A stretch of 50,319 bases of DNA from Thermoplasmata archaeon (GTDB lineage: Archaea > Thermoplasmatota > Thermoplasmata > Methanomassiliicoccales > Methanomethylophilaceae). The stretch is from the NCBI GenBank assembly GCA_015063185.1, contig SUSY01000009.1, positions 1-50,319 on the forward strand, in the 5' to 3' direction. Positions 8,780 through 17,006 of this stretch are shown in pieces. Position numbers and translations under genes: made by a program. Positions within the stretch are counted from its first letter, which is position 1. Every line of letters begins with the position of its first letter. Below the pieces are notes generated by a model. That model had not been told where the DNA came from and made no database searches. It saw only the letters and a list, made by a program, of their open reading frames with translations.

Positions 8780-9694
8780 TCATCGAATCGACAATTTGGA
8801 TTGCGATTTTGATCCAAGTTCGCGGATGATATCGGTATGTTCACCATACCCACAAATGAATTCTGAGTCGGGATCGTACACCTTATCGCTACGTGATTTG
8901 ACGGAAGATGAGTTTGCATAACAGTACGCACAATTATGCATACAAGTATCATAATCACCTATATCCACGGTTTTCACACAACCGCAACCCTTCCTTACCG
9001 GTGTTGATGGCATCTCATAGGGTATGCCCCATCTCCTCATGGACATGGTGTCGATACAAGCACCACTGTGAATGAAGGGGTGGTCCACATACAGATCGGC
9101 AGTACAGGAAGACAATCTGATATCAAAAGAACTGGCACATTCATTCAACGACGATACGAACCGTTTCCTGTCCCTGCATTCACGTATACCAAGACCGCCA
9201 ATGATAGGTTCTATCTTAGGATAATGTTCCAAGAACGTGAATACACATCTGTCCACATACCCGGACATCTGTGCACACATCTCTCTGAATCCAGAGACGA
9301 TCGTCTCCTCATCGTATTTGTCCGAGAACAGGATCGGGTCGAACCTCCATATGACACGATCCGAGCCCAATATTTCGGAAACTTCCTTTAAGAAGGATAT
9401 GACACGGTCCGATTCTGGAACATCGAACTCCACATCCCTCTCATACGGAGTGATGGTGATCTGAAAGGACACCGAATAAGTTTCGGATAAATCTGGCAGA
9501 TACGGAAGCATCGGTGATGGATCCTTTGTGATGAATACCATATGATCCACGGATCCTACATCCAATGGGACACGTGAGACCATCTCTCTACGAACAGGGT
9601 TCCTGACCATCGCATACCCTGCTTCGAGACGATTCATGAACCATCTGGAATGGAACGCACAGATGTCCGTTCTCCTACTGGCACTGATGATCAT
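8780..9694 (-). CDS. DUF1848 family protein with C-terminal cysteine cluster
   Basis: A 304-residue protein that matches the DUF1848 family throughout: the N-terminal MIISASRRTDICAFHSRWF, the central DRVIWRFDPILF, and the C-terminal CMHNCAYCYAN preceded by CGCV. The CxxxCxxC arrangement resembles an iron-sulphur site of the radical-SAM kind, and the fold is thought to be a TIM barrel, but no reaction is established for the family. It is divergent from the AlkD-like gene with 51 bases between the starts, so the two share a promoter region. A link to DNA damage handling is possible but rests only on that neighbour. Confidence 0.75.
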   Translation of the reverse strand: MIISASRRTDICAFHSRWFMNRLEAGYAMVRNPVRREMVSRVPLDVGSVDHMVFITKDPSPMLPYLPDLSETYSVSFQITITPYERDVEFDVPESDRVISFLKEVSEILGSDRVIWRFDPILFSDKYDEETIVSGFREMCAQMSGYVDRCVFTFLEHYPKIEPIIGGLGIRECRDRKRFVSSLNECASSFDIRLSSCTADLYVDHPFIHSGACIDTMSMRRWGIPYEMPSTPVRKGCGCVKTVDIGDYDTCMHNCAYCYANSSSVKSRSDKVYDPDSEFICGYGEHTDIIRELGSKSQSKLSIR

Positions 9695-9745
9695 CGATGG
9701 TTGGATGATGTGAACGCATATCTACCTTACACATGATATCGTACT

Positions 9746-10414
9746 GTGAAGGTCAGAGACAGACTGATGGCGGAAAGCGATGAGGAGTATCGTGAATTCT
9801 CATCCAAGCTCACACCGGGTTGTGAGACCATCATCGGAGTGCGTATGCCCACTCTCAGAAAAATCTCCAAAGAGATCATCAAAGGAGATTGGAGATCGTT
9901 CCTATCCGAACCAGGACCGTACTGTCATGAGGAGAAGATCCTCATGGGGCTGGTAATCGCCAATGCCAAGATGGATATGGATGAACGTCTGGCACATCTG
10001 GAGAGATACGTTCCGTTGATCGATAACTGGGCAGTCTGCGACTCCCTGTCCATAAAATGCGAGGGTAATGACATGGAGATGCTATGGAACTTCGCACTCC
10101 CATATCTTGACAGACCCGGGGAGTATGAGAAGAGGTTCGCAGTGGTGACGATGATGAAGTTCATCGACGATGATCATATAGAACGCATCCTGTACGAACT
10201 TAATCGTGTGAAACATGACGGTTACTATCTCAAGATGGGTGTCGCATGGACACTGTCATTCTGTTACATACGCTTCCCCGAAAGAACACTTGAGATGTTG
10301 CGCACGTGCGACCTGGACGATTTCACATACAACAAGACCTTGCAGAAGATAATCGAGTCGCTCAGAGTGGATGAGGGTACCAAAGAAATGATAAAAGGGT
10401 TGAGAAGGAAATGA
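9746..10414 (+). CDS. AlkD-like DNA alkylation repair / HEAT-repeat protein
   Basis: A 222-residue all-helical protein of the DNA_alkylation (AlkD/AlkC HEAT-like) family. Family hallmarks are IIGVRMPTLRKISKEI near the N-terminus, HEEKILMGLVIA, IDNWAVCDSLS with its conserved Trp-Asp region, and KRFAVVTMMKF. AlkD enzymes excise N3- and N7-alkylated bases without flipping them. Small versions such as this one (AlkD2-like) sometimes lack activity. The start is taken as GTG 9746; ATG 9767 (MAESDEEYREF) is the alternative. It is divergent from the DUF1848 gene. Confidence 0.8.
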   Translation: MKVRDRLMAESDEEYREFSSKLTPGCETIIGVRMPTLRKISKEIIKGDWRSFLSEPGPYCHEEKILMGLVIANAKMDMDERLAHLERYVPLIDNWAVCDSLSIKCEGNDMEMLWNFALPYLDRPGEYEKRFAVVTMMKFIDDDHIERILYELNRVKHDGYYLKMGVAWTLSFCYIRFPERTLEMLRTCDLDDFTYNKTLQKIIESLRVDEGTKEMIKGLRRK

Positions 10415-10984
10415 TCAGAGTGATCTGACGATCTCCCTGATCCTTTCGGCATTCTCCTTACCTACCCTCGCACCGCTACGATAGAGGTATGTCCACCCAC
10501 GTCTGGTACATTCCTCCTCGTAACAGGGGTTTGTGACGGCGATGACCTTTCCGTCCGGCAGGGAGTCCTTGATTATGGCGAACATGTCCTTCGGAACACA
10601 GACGACTATCCTATCGAAGAATCTCTGGCACACGTACCTTATCTTCTCTGCATAATCCGTACGTTCCTGCAACTCCTCATAATCCCCCTTGCACTCCGGA
10701 ACGTTGTCGTATGGCATGACCACATAGTTGGCAGGAATGAAACCGTACTTTCCCGAGATAATTCCGAAGGAGACATTGGATATCTCGGCGAGGGACTCGA
10801 CAAGGTTCTTGACCTCGGTCACCCTTCCGGCGAACATCTCCGCCGCACTTACCCAGCGCGTGGTGGTGAACACGGTCGAATCGTTCGTTATGACAAGTAC
10901 GTACCTGTCACCGTCCTTCTTCTGGAACGCCACGGGTTCTGACCTGGGCACTCCGCCGTTCATCAATGGGATCTCGTCGGACAT
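10415..10984 (-). CDS. Unknown protein encoded directly behind hypD
   Basis: A 189-residue soluble protein that I do not recognise with certainty. It has an N-terminal strand-rich part (YVLVITNDSTVFTT), a conserved-looking ISGKYGFIPANYVVMPYD, and a strand DRIVVCVPKDMF followed by KVIAVTNPCYEEECTRRGW. The SGKYG...PYD pattern recalls the DUF6884/YaaA-like group, which is only a suggestion. The start ATG 10984 was chosen because it lies 4 bases after the hypD stop; longer frames run through hypD. Its position makes it the third gene of the hypA-hypD operon, so a part in metal-centre maturation or in hydrogenase regulation is possible but unproven. Confidence 0.7.
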   Translation of the reverse strand: MSDEIPLMNGGVPRSEPVAFQKKDGDRYVLVITNDSTVFTTTRWVSAAEMFAGRVTEVKNLVESLAEISNVSFGIISGKYGFIPANYVVMPYDNVPECKGDYEELQERTDYAEKIRYVCQRFFDRIVVCVPKDMFAIIKDSLPDGKVIAVTNPCYEEECTRRGWTYLYRSGARVGKENAERIREIVRSL

Positions 10985-10988
10985 GCTA

Positions 10989-12068
10989 TCAGAACCTCTT
11001 TCCCGAGAAACGGAACGCGATGTTGCATCCACCTTCCTGTGAGACCATACATGGTCCCATCGGGCGCATTGGCTTACATGCTGTACCGAACATAGGGCAC
11101 TCCTCGGAATCGATGAGACCTCTGAGGACGTCTCCGCATCTGCATCCCTTCGCCTCGGGTTCCACCTCGGGAGTATTGGCGAGGATATCCTCATGGACCT
11201 TGTTGGCGTCATGATCCGCATACTTGTCCTTCAACGCCAATGCGCTCTTCTTGATGACAGGGAAACCTCTCCATGCACGGTCTACGGGGACGAAGGTATC
11301 CTCGATGAGCTTTCTCGCCTTGACATTACCCTCAGGCTTCACGAGACGCGTGTATTCGTTCTCTACCTCGGCACGACCCTCCTTCACCTGCTTGCATAGC
11401 ATGTATGCGCTCATCAGCATGTCCAAGGGTTCGAAACCAGCGATGACCTGGGGCATCTTCCAATCCCTCGCGAGGGGCTCGAAGATGCTGAATCCGGTGA
11501 CGACCGCGACGTGTCCGGGATCGATCAACCCCTGCACCTTGGTCTCACCCATGGTGAATATGGCCTCCAGGATCGGAGGACAGATCCTGTGACAGCTGTA
11601 GATACTGAAATTCTTGGGAAGTTCCTTCTGGAGCGGGACTGCGGTGGACGGGGCTGTGGTCTCGAAACCTACCGAGACGAACACGAGGTCCTTCTCCTGC
11701 TCCCCTGCCATCCTGACCGCATCCTCGATCGAGTAGACGATCCTGACATCGCAACCATCAGCCTTGGCATCATTAAGGGTACCGATGGTTGTAGGGACCC
11801 TCATCATGTCTCCGAACGCACACACCGTGACACCGGACCTGGCAAGCGTGATCGCATCCGCGATCTCCTTGCTGGTGGTGACACAGACCGGACATCCGGG
11901 ACCCTGTTTGATCTCCACTCCGACCTCCTTGAGCATCGTGTCGAGACCGAACCTGACCATCGTATCCTGATGGGTTCCGCAGACATGCATGAACCTGTAG
12001 TCGACATCCATCGCCTTGATCTTGGACAAGATCTTGGTCGCCGTAGCCTCATCCCTGAGTTTGTACAT
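10989..12068 (-). CDS. hypD: [NiFe]-hydrogenase maturation protein HypD
   Basis: A 359-residue iron-sulphur protein that, with HypC, carries the Fe(CN)2CO unit during assembly of the NiFe centre. Conserved HypD cysteines are visible in MHVCGTHQ and GPGCPVCVT, along with GFETTAPSTA. The C-terminal cysteines in GCRCGDVLRG, EECPMFGTACKP and GPCMVSQEGGC provide the [4Fe-4S] site. The ATG at 12068 overlaps the hypA stop by one base (TGATG); a TTG one codon upstream is less likely. It sits in an operon with hypA and one unknown gene. HypB, C, E and F are not in this window. Confidence 0.95.
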   Translation of the reverse strand: MYKLRDEATATKILSKIKAMDVDYRFMHVCGTHQDTMVRFGLDTMLKEVGVEIKQGPGCPVCVTTSKEIADAITLARSGVTVCAFGDMMRVPTTIGTLNDAKADGCDVRIVYSIEDAVRMAGEQEKDLVFVSVGFETTAPSTAVPLQKELPKNFSIYSCHRICPPILEAIFTMGETKVQGLIDPGHVAVVTGFSIFEPLARDWKMPQVIAGFEPLDMLMSAYMLCKQVKEGRAEVENEYTRLVKPEGNVKARKLIEDTFVPVDRAWRGFPVIKKSALALKDKYADHDANKVHEDILANTPEVEPEAKGCRCGDVLRGLIDSEECPMFGTACKPMRPMGPCMVSQEGGCNIAFRFSGKRF

Positions 12069-12445
12069 CAATCCGCCTCCACGATGTTCAGGTCACGCAC
12101 GCGGCATGCCTGTCCAGCGACTATGTCCACTCCCCCTCCGCATTTAGGACATGCGATGACGGGGATGGAATGGTCGAAGAAATCCGATTCGAGGTTCTCC
12201 GCAGGACCTTCATAACCACACTCGTTGCATTTGACCGAGACTTCTTCACGTTCGATGATGAGCTTCGATCCTTCGAGGATGGTGTCCTTGGTGACGATCT
12301 CGTATGCGAATTCCAACTGTTCGGGCCCGAGACTGGTCAGATCACCGATCACGATGTTGACTTCCTCCACCCTCTGTACCTTATAGTTGTCCAACTCGCG
12401 GAGAATGGCATCCACCATGTTGGATATTACGGAGACCTCGTGCAT
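12068..12445 (-). CDS. hypA: [NiFe]-hydrogenase nickel-insertion protein HypA
   Basis: A 125-residue nickel metallochaperone. The N-terminal MHE motif provides the nickel ligand, and a zinc site is formed by CNECGY and CPKCGG in the C-terminal half. It delivers nickel to the hydrogenase large subunit together with HypB. The length is as expected for the family. TTTATTA at 12468-12474 on the minus strand lies about 25 bases before the ATG, so the operon is probably transcribed from here as a leaderless mRNA. It is followed by hypD with a one-base overlap. Confidence 0.95.
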   Translation of the reverse strand: MHEVSVISNMVDAILRELDNYKVQRVEEVNIVIGDLTSLGPEQLEFAYEIVTKDTILEGSKLIIEREEVSVKCNECGYEGPAENLESDFFDHSIPVIACPKCGGGVDIVAGQACRVRDLNIVEAD

Positions 12446-12616
12446 ATCCCTGGAACTGCAAACCGACTAATAAAGGCATACGCGAGAGACATGTCGTCGG
12501 CTGTCGACGATGTACGAAATCGTTCTCGACTGTTGACGTAATTTCCTACATTTTTGGTAATAAAACAAGGATTTTATGATTTAACAGCGATTATCCAAGC
12601 CTATAACAATAAATAG

Positions 12617-12629
12617 TGACAAATTGTCA
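12617..12629. promoter_or_regulatory. Inverted repeat upstream of the surface-protein gene
   Basis: TGACAA-A-TTGTCA is a perfect 13-base inverted repeat placed 30 bases before the ATG at 12659, between a likely promoter (AT-rich from 12545) and the ribosome-binding site. Its position suits a repressor operator. A helix-turn-helix regulator binding it has not been identified. Confidence 0.4.
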
Positions 12630-12658
12630 TTTACTCAGCACATAAAGGAGTGGGAAAG

Positions 12659-14560
12659 ATGAACAACAAGTTGCTTTCAGCATTAGTTGCAATCGTCATG
12701 ATTACTTCCGTCTGTGTCATCCCAGTCTCGTCCGATGACGGATACGCGGCCGAGGGAGACCCTGTCCTCAAGGATGGGGATGCATACGGAATCTATCTTG
12801 ACCTCAACGACAATACGATTAACAGGTTATTCAGCAACCTTACTGATTCCGAGATGGGACATGATGATATCGAGTCCTTCATCGCAGGCATAACTCAACA
12901 TGAAATGGTTAAAATGACTGAAAAAGTCCCTGTCTATAAAAATGTCGAGTATGATATCGACATGGAACTCGGATTTGGTATCAAACAAGTCTCTTCTGAT
13001 GCCAGCGGATACACCTACAGGATCTCCGTTGCAGCCGATGGAGATGTCATGGTATCCAACACCGTGACCAAAGAGATTGCTGAGGGTCAGAATGTGGACC
13101 TCACCTCCACAATCGATGCAGAAACATCCATCGGACTCGAACTGACTGTCGTCACCGACATGAATAATGACGTCACGTCCGTTTCCGGTAGGATCGCACT
13201 CTATGTTGACTATGAGGCAACGGAGGAGGTTGTCACTGAAGTGGATCCTTTCGAGGAGGAAAAAAGCACCTCTGGCAAATACACCCTTCTGGCACTCATC
13301 AACGCACCCGTAATCAACGAAGTCACCTATACTGACATCACACTGTACCAGACAGGCATAGAACTTCTTCCCGAATCTCACCTCAGGAATTCTGAGCCCT
13401 TAGATGATTCGACCATCATCGAACGCGCTGAACTCGAGAAGATAATCACAATCTTTAACGATAATACGGAAAAAGGAAAGATTACTTTCGCAGGCATTCT
13501 GGGTATTATCGATGCATTTAAGGGCGAAGGTTCCAACCTCGCAGCTAACCCCAGTGCAATTTTAAGCATAATTTCATTGCCTTCCGCTAATGGCAAATCG
13601 ATTGAAAACGTGGATGCGCTTCCCGAGTTCCTCTTTGGAGATTCCGGCCTCAAACTCTCCTCCTCAGAAGAGAACAAGCTTGCCAACGCCACCACTGGAG
13701 CGATCAATTCCGTCATCGACGAATTCAAGGATATGGAGTTCGATGTCACATTCTACGATGAAAATGGCGAAGTGAAATACACGGAGGAAGGAACCAAGTG
13801 GGGGCAGCCCGTTAAGAAAACCACCGATGTTCTGGCTCTGGAAGATGCAGGAACAGATAAGAAGTTCCTTGGATGGTATGTGAAGGATACGCTCATCCCA
13901 GCCAACTTGACCAAAGTATACGGCGATTTGGAGGTCTACCCCCTCTATGCAACCGTGTATCTGCCTACTGAAATCGAGAATGCAATTAATGAGGCGTCAT
14001 CAGGAGATGAACTTTGGGTCGAACTCAGCGAGGGAGCATTTTCAACAGCCCTGATTGGTAGCAAGGAAATCATTGTCAACGTTTCTGTACCTGGCGCAAC
14101 CAACGCCCCCGTAAAATCTGTAGTATGGTCATTCTCCAGTGCAGGAGGAGAGATTCCCATAGGATTTACATCATCCATGGAGAAAGAATCGATCAAAATC
14201 GACTTCACTCATTCCGGAGCACTCCCGAGTGGAACAACCGTCACCGTCGATGTCAGTGAGAAGTTCAAGAATGGAGATATCATCGATGTCTACCACATAA
14301 AGGACAACAATTCGAAGGAGGCCATCGAGGGATACTACATCGTCCAGGATGGAAAGGTCATCATCGAGATCGCGGAGTGTTCGTCATACCTCCTCGAGGT
14401 CAACAACGGACTCACCACCATCGAACCCAGTGTCGTCCCCAGTGACACCCCCGATGACAAAGATGATGGAGGAATCAACTTCATCCTCATCGGTGGAATC
14501 GCTGTCGGTATCGTTGCGGTCATCGGACTCGGAGCTTTCTTCTTCCTTAGAAGGCAGTGA
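12659..14560 (+). CDS. Secreted, C-terminally anchored surface protein
   Basis: A 633-residue exported protein. A signal peptide (MNNKLLSALVAIVMITSVC...) precedes a long acidic ectodomain without obvious catalytic motifs. Residues about 361-425 resemble a Listeria-Bacteroides (InlB B-type) repeat, with TFYDENGE, FLGWYVKD and YPLYATVY. The C-terminus is one transmembrane helix (about 606-628) ending in RRQ, with a DDKDDGG linker before it, an archaeal-style anchor. ATG 12659 was chosen because AAGGAG lies 8 bases upstream; an in-frame GTG at 12650 overlaps that site. Such proteins are adhesin-like and often strain-specific in gut-associated lineages; binding partners are unknown. Confidence 0.8.
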   Translation: MNNKLLSALVAIVMITSVCVIPVSSDDGYAAEGDPVLKDGDAYGIYLDLNDNTINRLFSNLTDSEMGHDDIESFIAGITQHEMVKMTEKVPVYKNVEYDIDMELGFGIKQVSSDASGYTYRISVAADGDVMVSNTVTKEIAEGQNVDLTSTIDAETSIGLELTVVTDMNNDVTSVSGRIALYVDYEATEEVVTEVDPFEEEKSTSGKYTLLALINAPVINEVTYTDITLYQTGIELLPESHLRNSEPLDDSTIIERAELEKIITIFNDNTEKGKITFAGILGIIDAFKGEGSNLAANPSAILSIISLPSANGKSIENVDALPEFLFGDSGLKLSSSEENKLANATTGAINSVIDEFKDMEFDVTFYDENGEVKYTEEGTKWGQPVKKTTDVLALEDAGTDKKFLGWYVKDTLIPANLTKVYGDLEVYPLYATVYLPTEIENAINEASSGDELWVELSEGAFSTALIGSKEIIVNVSVPGATNAPVKSVVWSFSSAGGEIPIGFTSSMEKESIKIDFTHSGALPSGTTVTVDVSEKFKNGDIIDVYHIKDNNSKEAIEGYYIVQDGKVIIEIAECSSYLLEVNNGLTTIEPSVVPSDTPDDKDDGGINFILIGGIAVGIVAVIGLGAFFFLRRQ

Positions 14561-14572
14561 ACCGAGTGAAAC

Positions 14573-14592
14573 AGGGGCATAAGCCCCTTTTA
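14573..14592 (+). terminator. Hairpin terminator of the surface-protein gene
   Basis: AGGGGC-ATAA-GCCCCT forms a 6-bp stem followed by TTTATCTTTATTTT, starting 13 bases after the stop. Confidence 0.7.
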
Positions 14593-14646
14593 TCTTTATT
14601 TTCATACTACGAAGGTTTATTTCATACCTGCATTTCCATAGCATAG

Positions 14647-15564
14647 ATGACGACGGACAGCACCAATGTCGAACGCCACCCCAAGAAGGGTTGGGTGGTC
14701 TACAACGGTTTCCTCCAATGGGGGAAGAACCGTGAACCTGCCGACCAGCTCTGCGAAGCGGCCAAAAGACTTGGGGAGGACCTAACCGCCATGGCCAACT
14801 GTGACATCCGTTGCACCATGGATGGGAACGGTGTCTCCATCGACGGGGACAGACCGGACTACGTCATCTTCTGGGACAAGGACATCCGTCTCGCCAGGTC
14901 CCTCGAGGCCGCAGGCATCCCGGTCTTCAACTCGTCCGAAGCCATAGAGGCCTGTGACGACAAATCCCTCACAGGGATCATATTGGCACAACATGGGATC
15001 AGGACACCGAGGACCATCATCGCACCGAAGACCTACGCATCATGCGGATTCTGCAGGAAGGAGTTCATACATGACGCCGTGGAGAGACTCGGGTTGCCCG
15101 TGGTGGTCAAGGAATGTCGCGGATCGTTCGGATTCCAGGTACATCTCTTCGAGACAGTGGAGGAGATCCAATCGTTCACCGACAGGATCGGTGACACACC
15201 TTTCCTATTACAGGAATTCATCAAGAGCAGTTCCGGAAGGGACATCAGGATAAACATGGTCGGTGAGGTCGCGGTGGCATCCATGTTCCGCCATTCCGCC
15301 AACGGTGACTTCAGAGCGAACATTACCAACGGAGGATTGATGGAATATCATCAACCCAACGATAGTGAAGTTGATATAGCCATTAAATGTATGCGCGCCC
15401 TTGGATTGGATTTCGCTGGGATAGACATCCTCTTCGGGGAGGATGGACCTGTCGTATGCGAGGTCAATTCGAACGCACACATGAAGAACATCCTCATGTG
15501 TACGGGAATAAACGTCGCTGACCACATAATCAGATACGTCGTATCGGTGATTGACAATGAATGA
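14647..15564 (+). CDS. RimK-like ATP-grasp ligase (first of a tandem pair)
   Basis: A 305-residue ATP-grasp enzyme. Visible family motifs are VVVKECRGSFGFQV (ATP-binding lysine and glycine loop), LLQEFIKSSSGRDIRINMVG, FRANITNGG and the Mg-binding DILFGEDGPVVCEVNSNA. Enzymes of this type join an amino acid to a carboxylate (RimK, LysX, CofF, MptN), so a peptide-like ligation is expected. The substrate is not evident. An unusual CGFC pair lies in the middle domain. A TATA-like GGTTTATTTC at about 14611-14620 precedes the ATG, implying a leaderless start. It overlaps the second ATP-grasp gene by 8 bases. Confidence 0.8.
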   Translation: MTTDSTNVERHPKKGWVVYNGFLQWGKNREPADQLCEAAKRLGEDLTAMANCDIRCTMDGNGVSIDGDRPDYVIFWDKDIRLARSLEAAGIPVFNSSEAIEACDDKSLTGIILAQHGIRTPRTIIAPKTYASCGFCRKEFIHDAVERLGLPVVVKECRGSFGFQVHLFETVEEIQSFTDRIGDTPFLLQEFIKSSSGRDIRINMVGEVAVASMFRHSANGDFRANITNGGLMEYHQPNDSEVDIAIKCMRALGLDFAGIDILFGEDGPVVCEVNSNAHMKNILMCTGINVADHIIRYVVSVIDNE

Positions 15565-16351
15565 TGCATGGATTGTATATGACAAGCACGATGTCGAGGA
15601 GAACCAGTTCTTCATCGACAAGATGACCGAGATCATGAAGGACCACGGAGTGACCCTGAAGTTGGTCACCGAGCACGCCGTCAACAGACGCGACCTCCCC
15701 TCCTTCGTTATCAACAGGAGCAGGGATTCCAAGTTCATCAGAGACCTCGAGAACTACAACGTCAAGGTCTTCAACGGAAGCCGTATCAACGCGCTCTCCA
15801 ACGACAAGTGGGCAGCACACTTCTGGGCAAGATACCTCGGTATGCCCGTCCTCGAAGGCGCACTCTACAACCCTGCCAACATCACCCTTCCCGCGGTCGT
15901 CAAGAGCAGGATGGGACACGGCGGACGTGATGTGCAGATCGTATCCACCACCGATGAGGTTCACAATCTCCGTCTCCACGGAAACGATGAGGACTACATG
16001 ATGCAGAAGGTCGCATCCGAACCCGGAAAGGACCTCAGGGTCTACATCATCGGTGATAAGATCGTCGCATGCATGCTCAGGTCCAACGATTCGGACTTCA
16101 GGGCCAACTACTCCCTCGGAGCGAAGGCCGAGCTCGTCGATCTCCCCGAGGATGTCGAGAGGTACCTCAAGGTTGTCATCTACGACCTGCACCCCGACTT
16201 CATCGGTGTGGACTTCCTCATCGACAACGGCCAGTATGTCTTCAACGAGGTCGAGGATCCCGTAGGTTCCAGGATGCTCTACGAGAACACCGACATCGAC
16301 CCCATCAAACTGTTCGCCGAGCACGTGCTCAACGTCATGGGCGTTCAGTGA
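15557..16351 (+). CDS. RimK-like ATP-grasp ligase (second of a tandem pair)
   Basis: A 264-residue ATP-grasp protein, clearly related to but diverged from its neighbour. Motifs are AVVKSRMGHGGRDVQIV, MMQKVASEPGKDLRVYIIG, FRANYSLG and the metal-binding FIGVDFLIDN...FNEVEDPVGSRML. ATG 15557 overlaps the preceding stop by 8 bases and is preferred to TTG 15551. Two consecutive ATP-grasp proteins imply two successive ligations, or a heteromer with one active and one regulatory chain. The C-terminal coding end overlaps the convergent nth gene by 17 bases. Confidence 0.8.
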   Translation: MNDAWIVYDKHDVEENQFFIDKMTEIMKDHGVTLKLVTEHAVNRRDLPSFVINRSRDSKFIRDLENYNVKVFNGSRINALSNDKWAAHFWARYLGMPVLEGALYNPANITLPAVVKSRMGHGGRDVQIVSTTDEVHNLRLHGNDEDYMMQKVASEPGKDLRVYIIGDKIVACMLRSNDSDFRANYSLGAKAELVDLPEDVERYLKVVIYDLHPDFIGVDFLIDNGQYVFNEVEDPVGSRMLYENTDIDPIKLFAEHVLNVMGVQ

Positions 16352-17006
16352 GATTGTCACGGGCGTATCTACAATACTGGGACACCATGCATCTCCCGCA
16401 CCTCATATGGTTCGGGATGCATATGACCTGGCCGTGTCTGACCAAGTAACGGTTGATGTCCGTCCACCTCTCCTCGGGAGTGATGGCCATCAACGCGTAC
16501 TCGGTCGCCTCCGGGTCACGTGTCTCCACCAAACCCATGAGATTCGCTATTCTGTGGACATGTGTGTCCACACATACGGATGGGATTCCCATCGCATAGG
16601 ACCTTACACAGGCGGCCGTCTTCCTTCCCACCATCGGCAACCTCAACAGTTCTTCCGTATCCGATGGGACTTCGGAACCGTACTCCTCCAGTAGCTTCTT
16701 ACAGCATTCGACGATCGCCTTCGCCTTCTGCCGGGGGAACCCTGCCGGTCTGACCAATTGTGCCACATGCTCCACATCCGCAGTCGCTATCTCCTCTATC
16801 GAATCATAACAACGGAAAAGATTGTCCGATGCCTTTCGAGTATTGTCATCCTTGGTACGTTGGGACAATATGGTGGCTATAAGAACATGGAACGGATCCG
16901 CGGGCCATTCCGGATTGAGACCCTCCGAATTCCTCCCGGGATAACATCCCTTATCGTATTCCTTCGCCAATAGATCTAGAATCGTGCAGATCTCTTCTTC
17001 AGCCAT
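16335..17006 (-). CDS. nth: Endonuclease III
   Basis: A 223-residue base-excision repair glycosylase/AP lyase that removes oxidised pyrimidines. The helix-hairpin-helix LPMVGRKTAACV contains the catalytic Lys, followed by the catalytic Asp in VDTHVHRI. The C-terminal [4Fe-4S] cluster has the usual C-x6-C-x2-C-x5-C spacing (CIPNHMRCGRCMVSQYC). The start overlaps the folC-like gene by 31 bases, since no later Met fits the family. It is the last gene of an operon of three. Confidence 0.95.
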   Translation of the reverse strand: MAEEEICTILDLLAKEYDKGCYPGRNSEGLNPEWPADPFHVLIATILSQRTKDDNTRKASDNLFRCYDSIEEIATADVEHVAQLVRPAGFPRQKAKAIVECCKKLLEEYGSEVPSDTEELLRLPMVGRKTAACVRSYAMGIPSVCVDTHVHRIANLMGLVETRDPEATEYALMAITPEERWTDINRYLVRHGQVICIPNHMRCGRCMVSQYCRYARDNLTERP

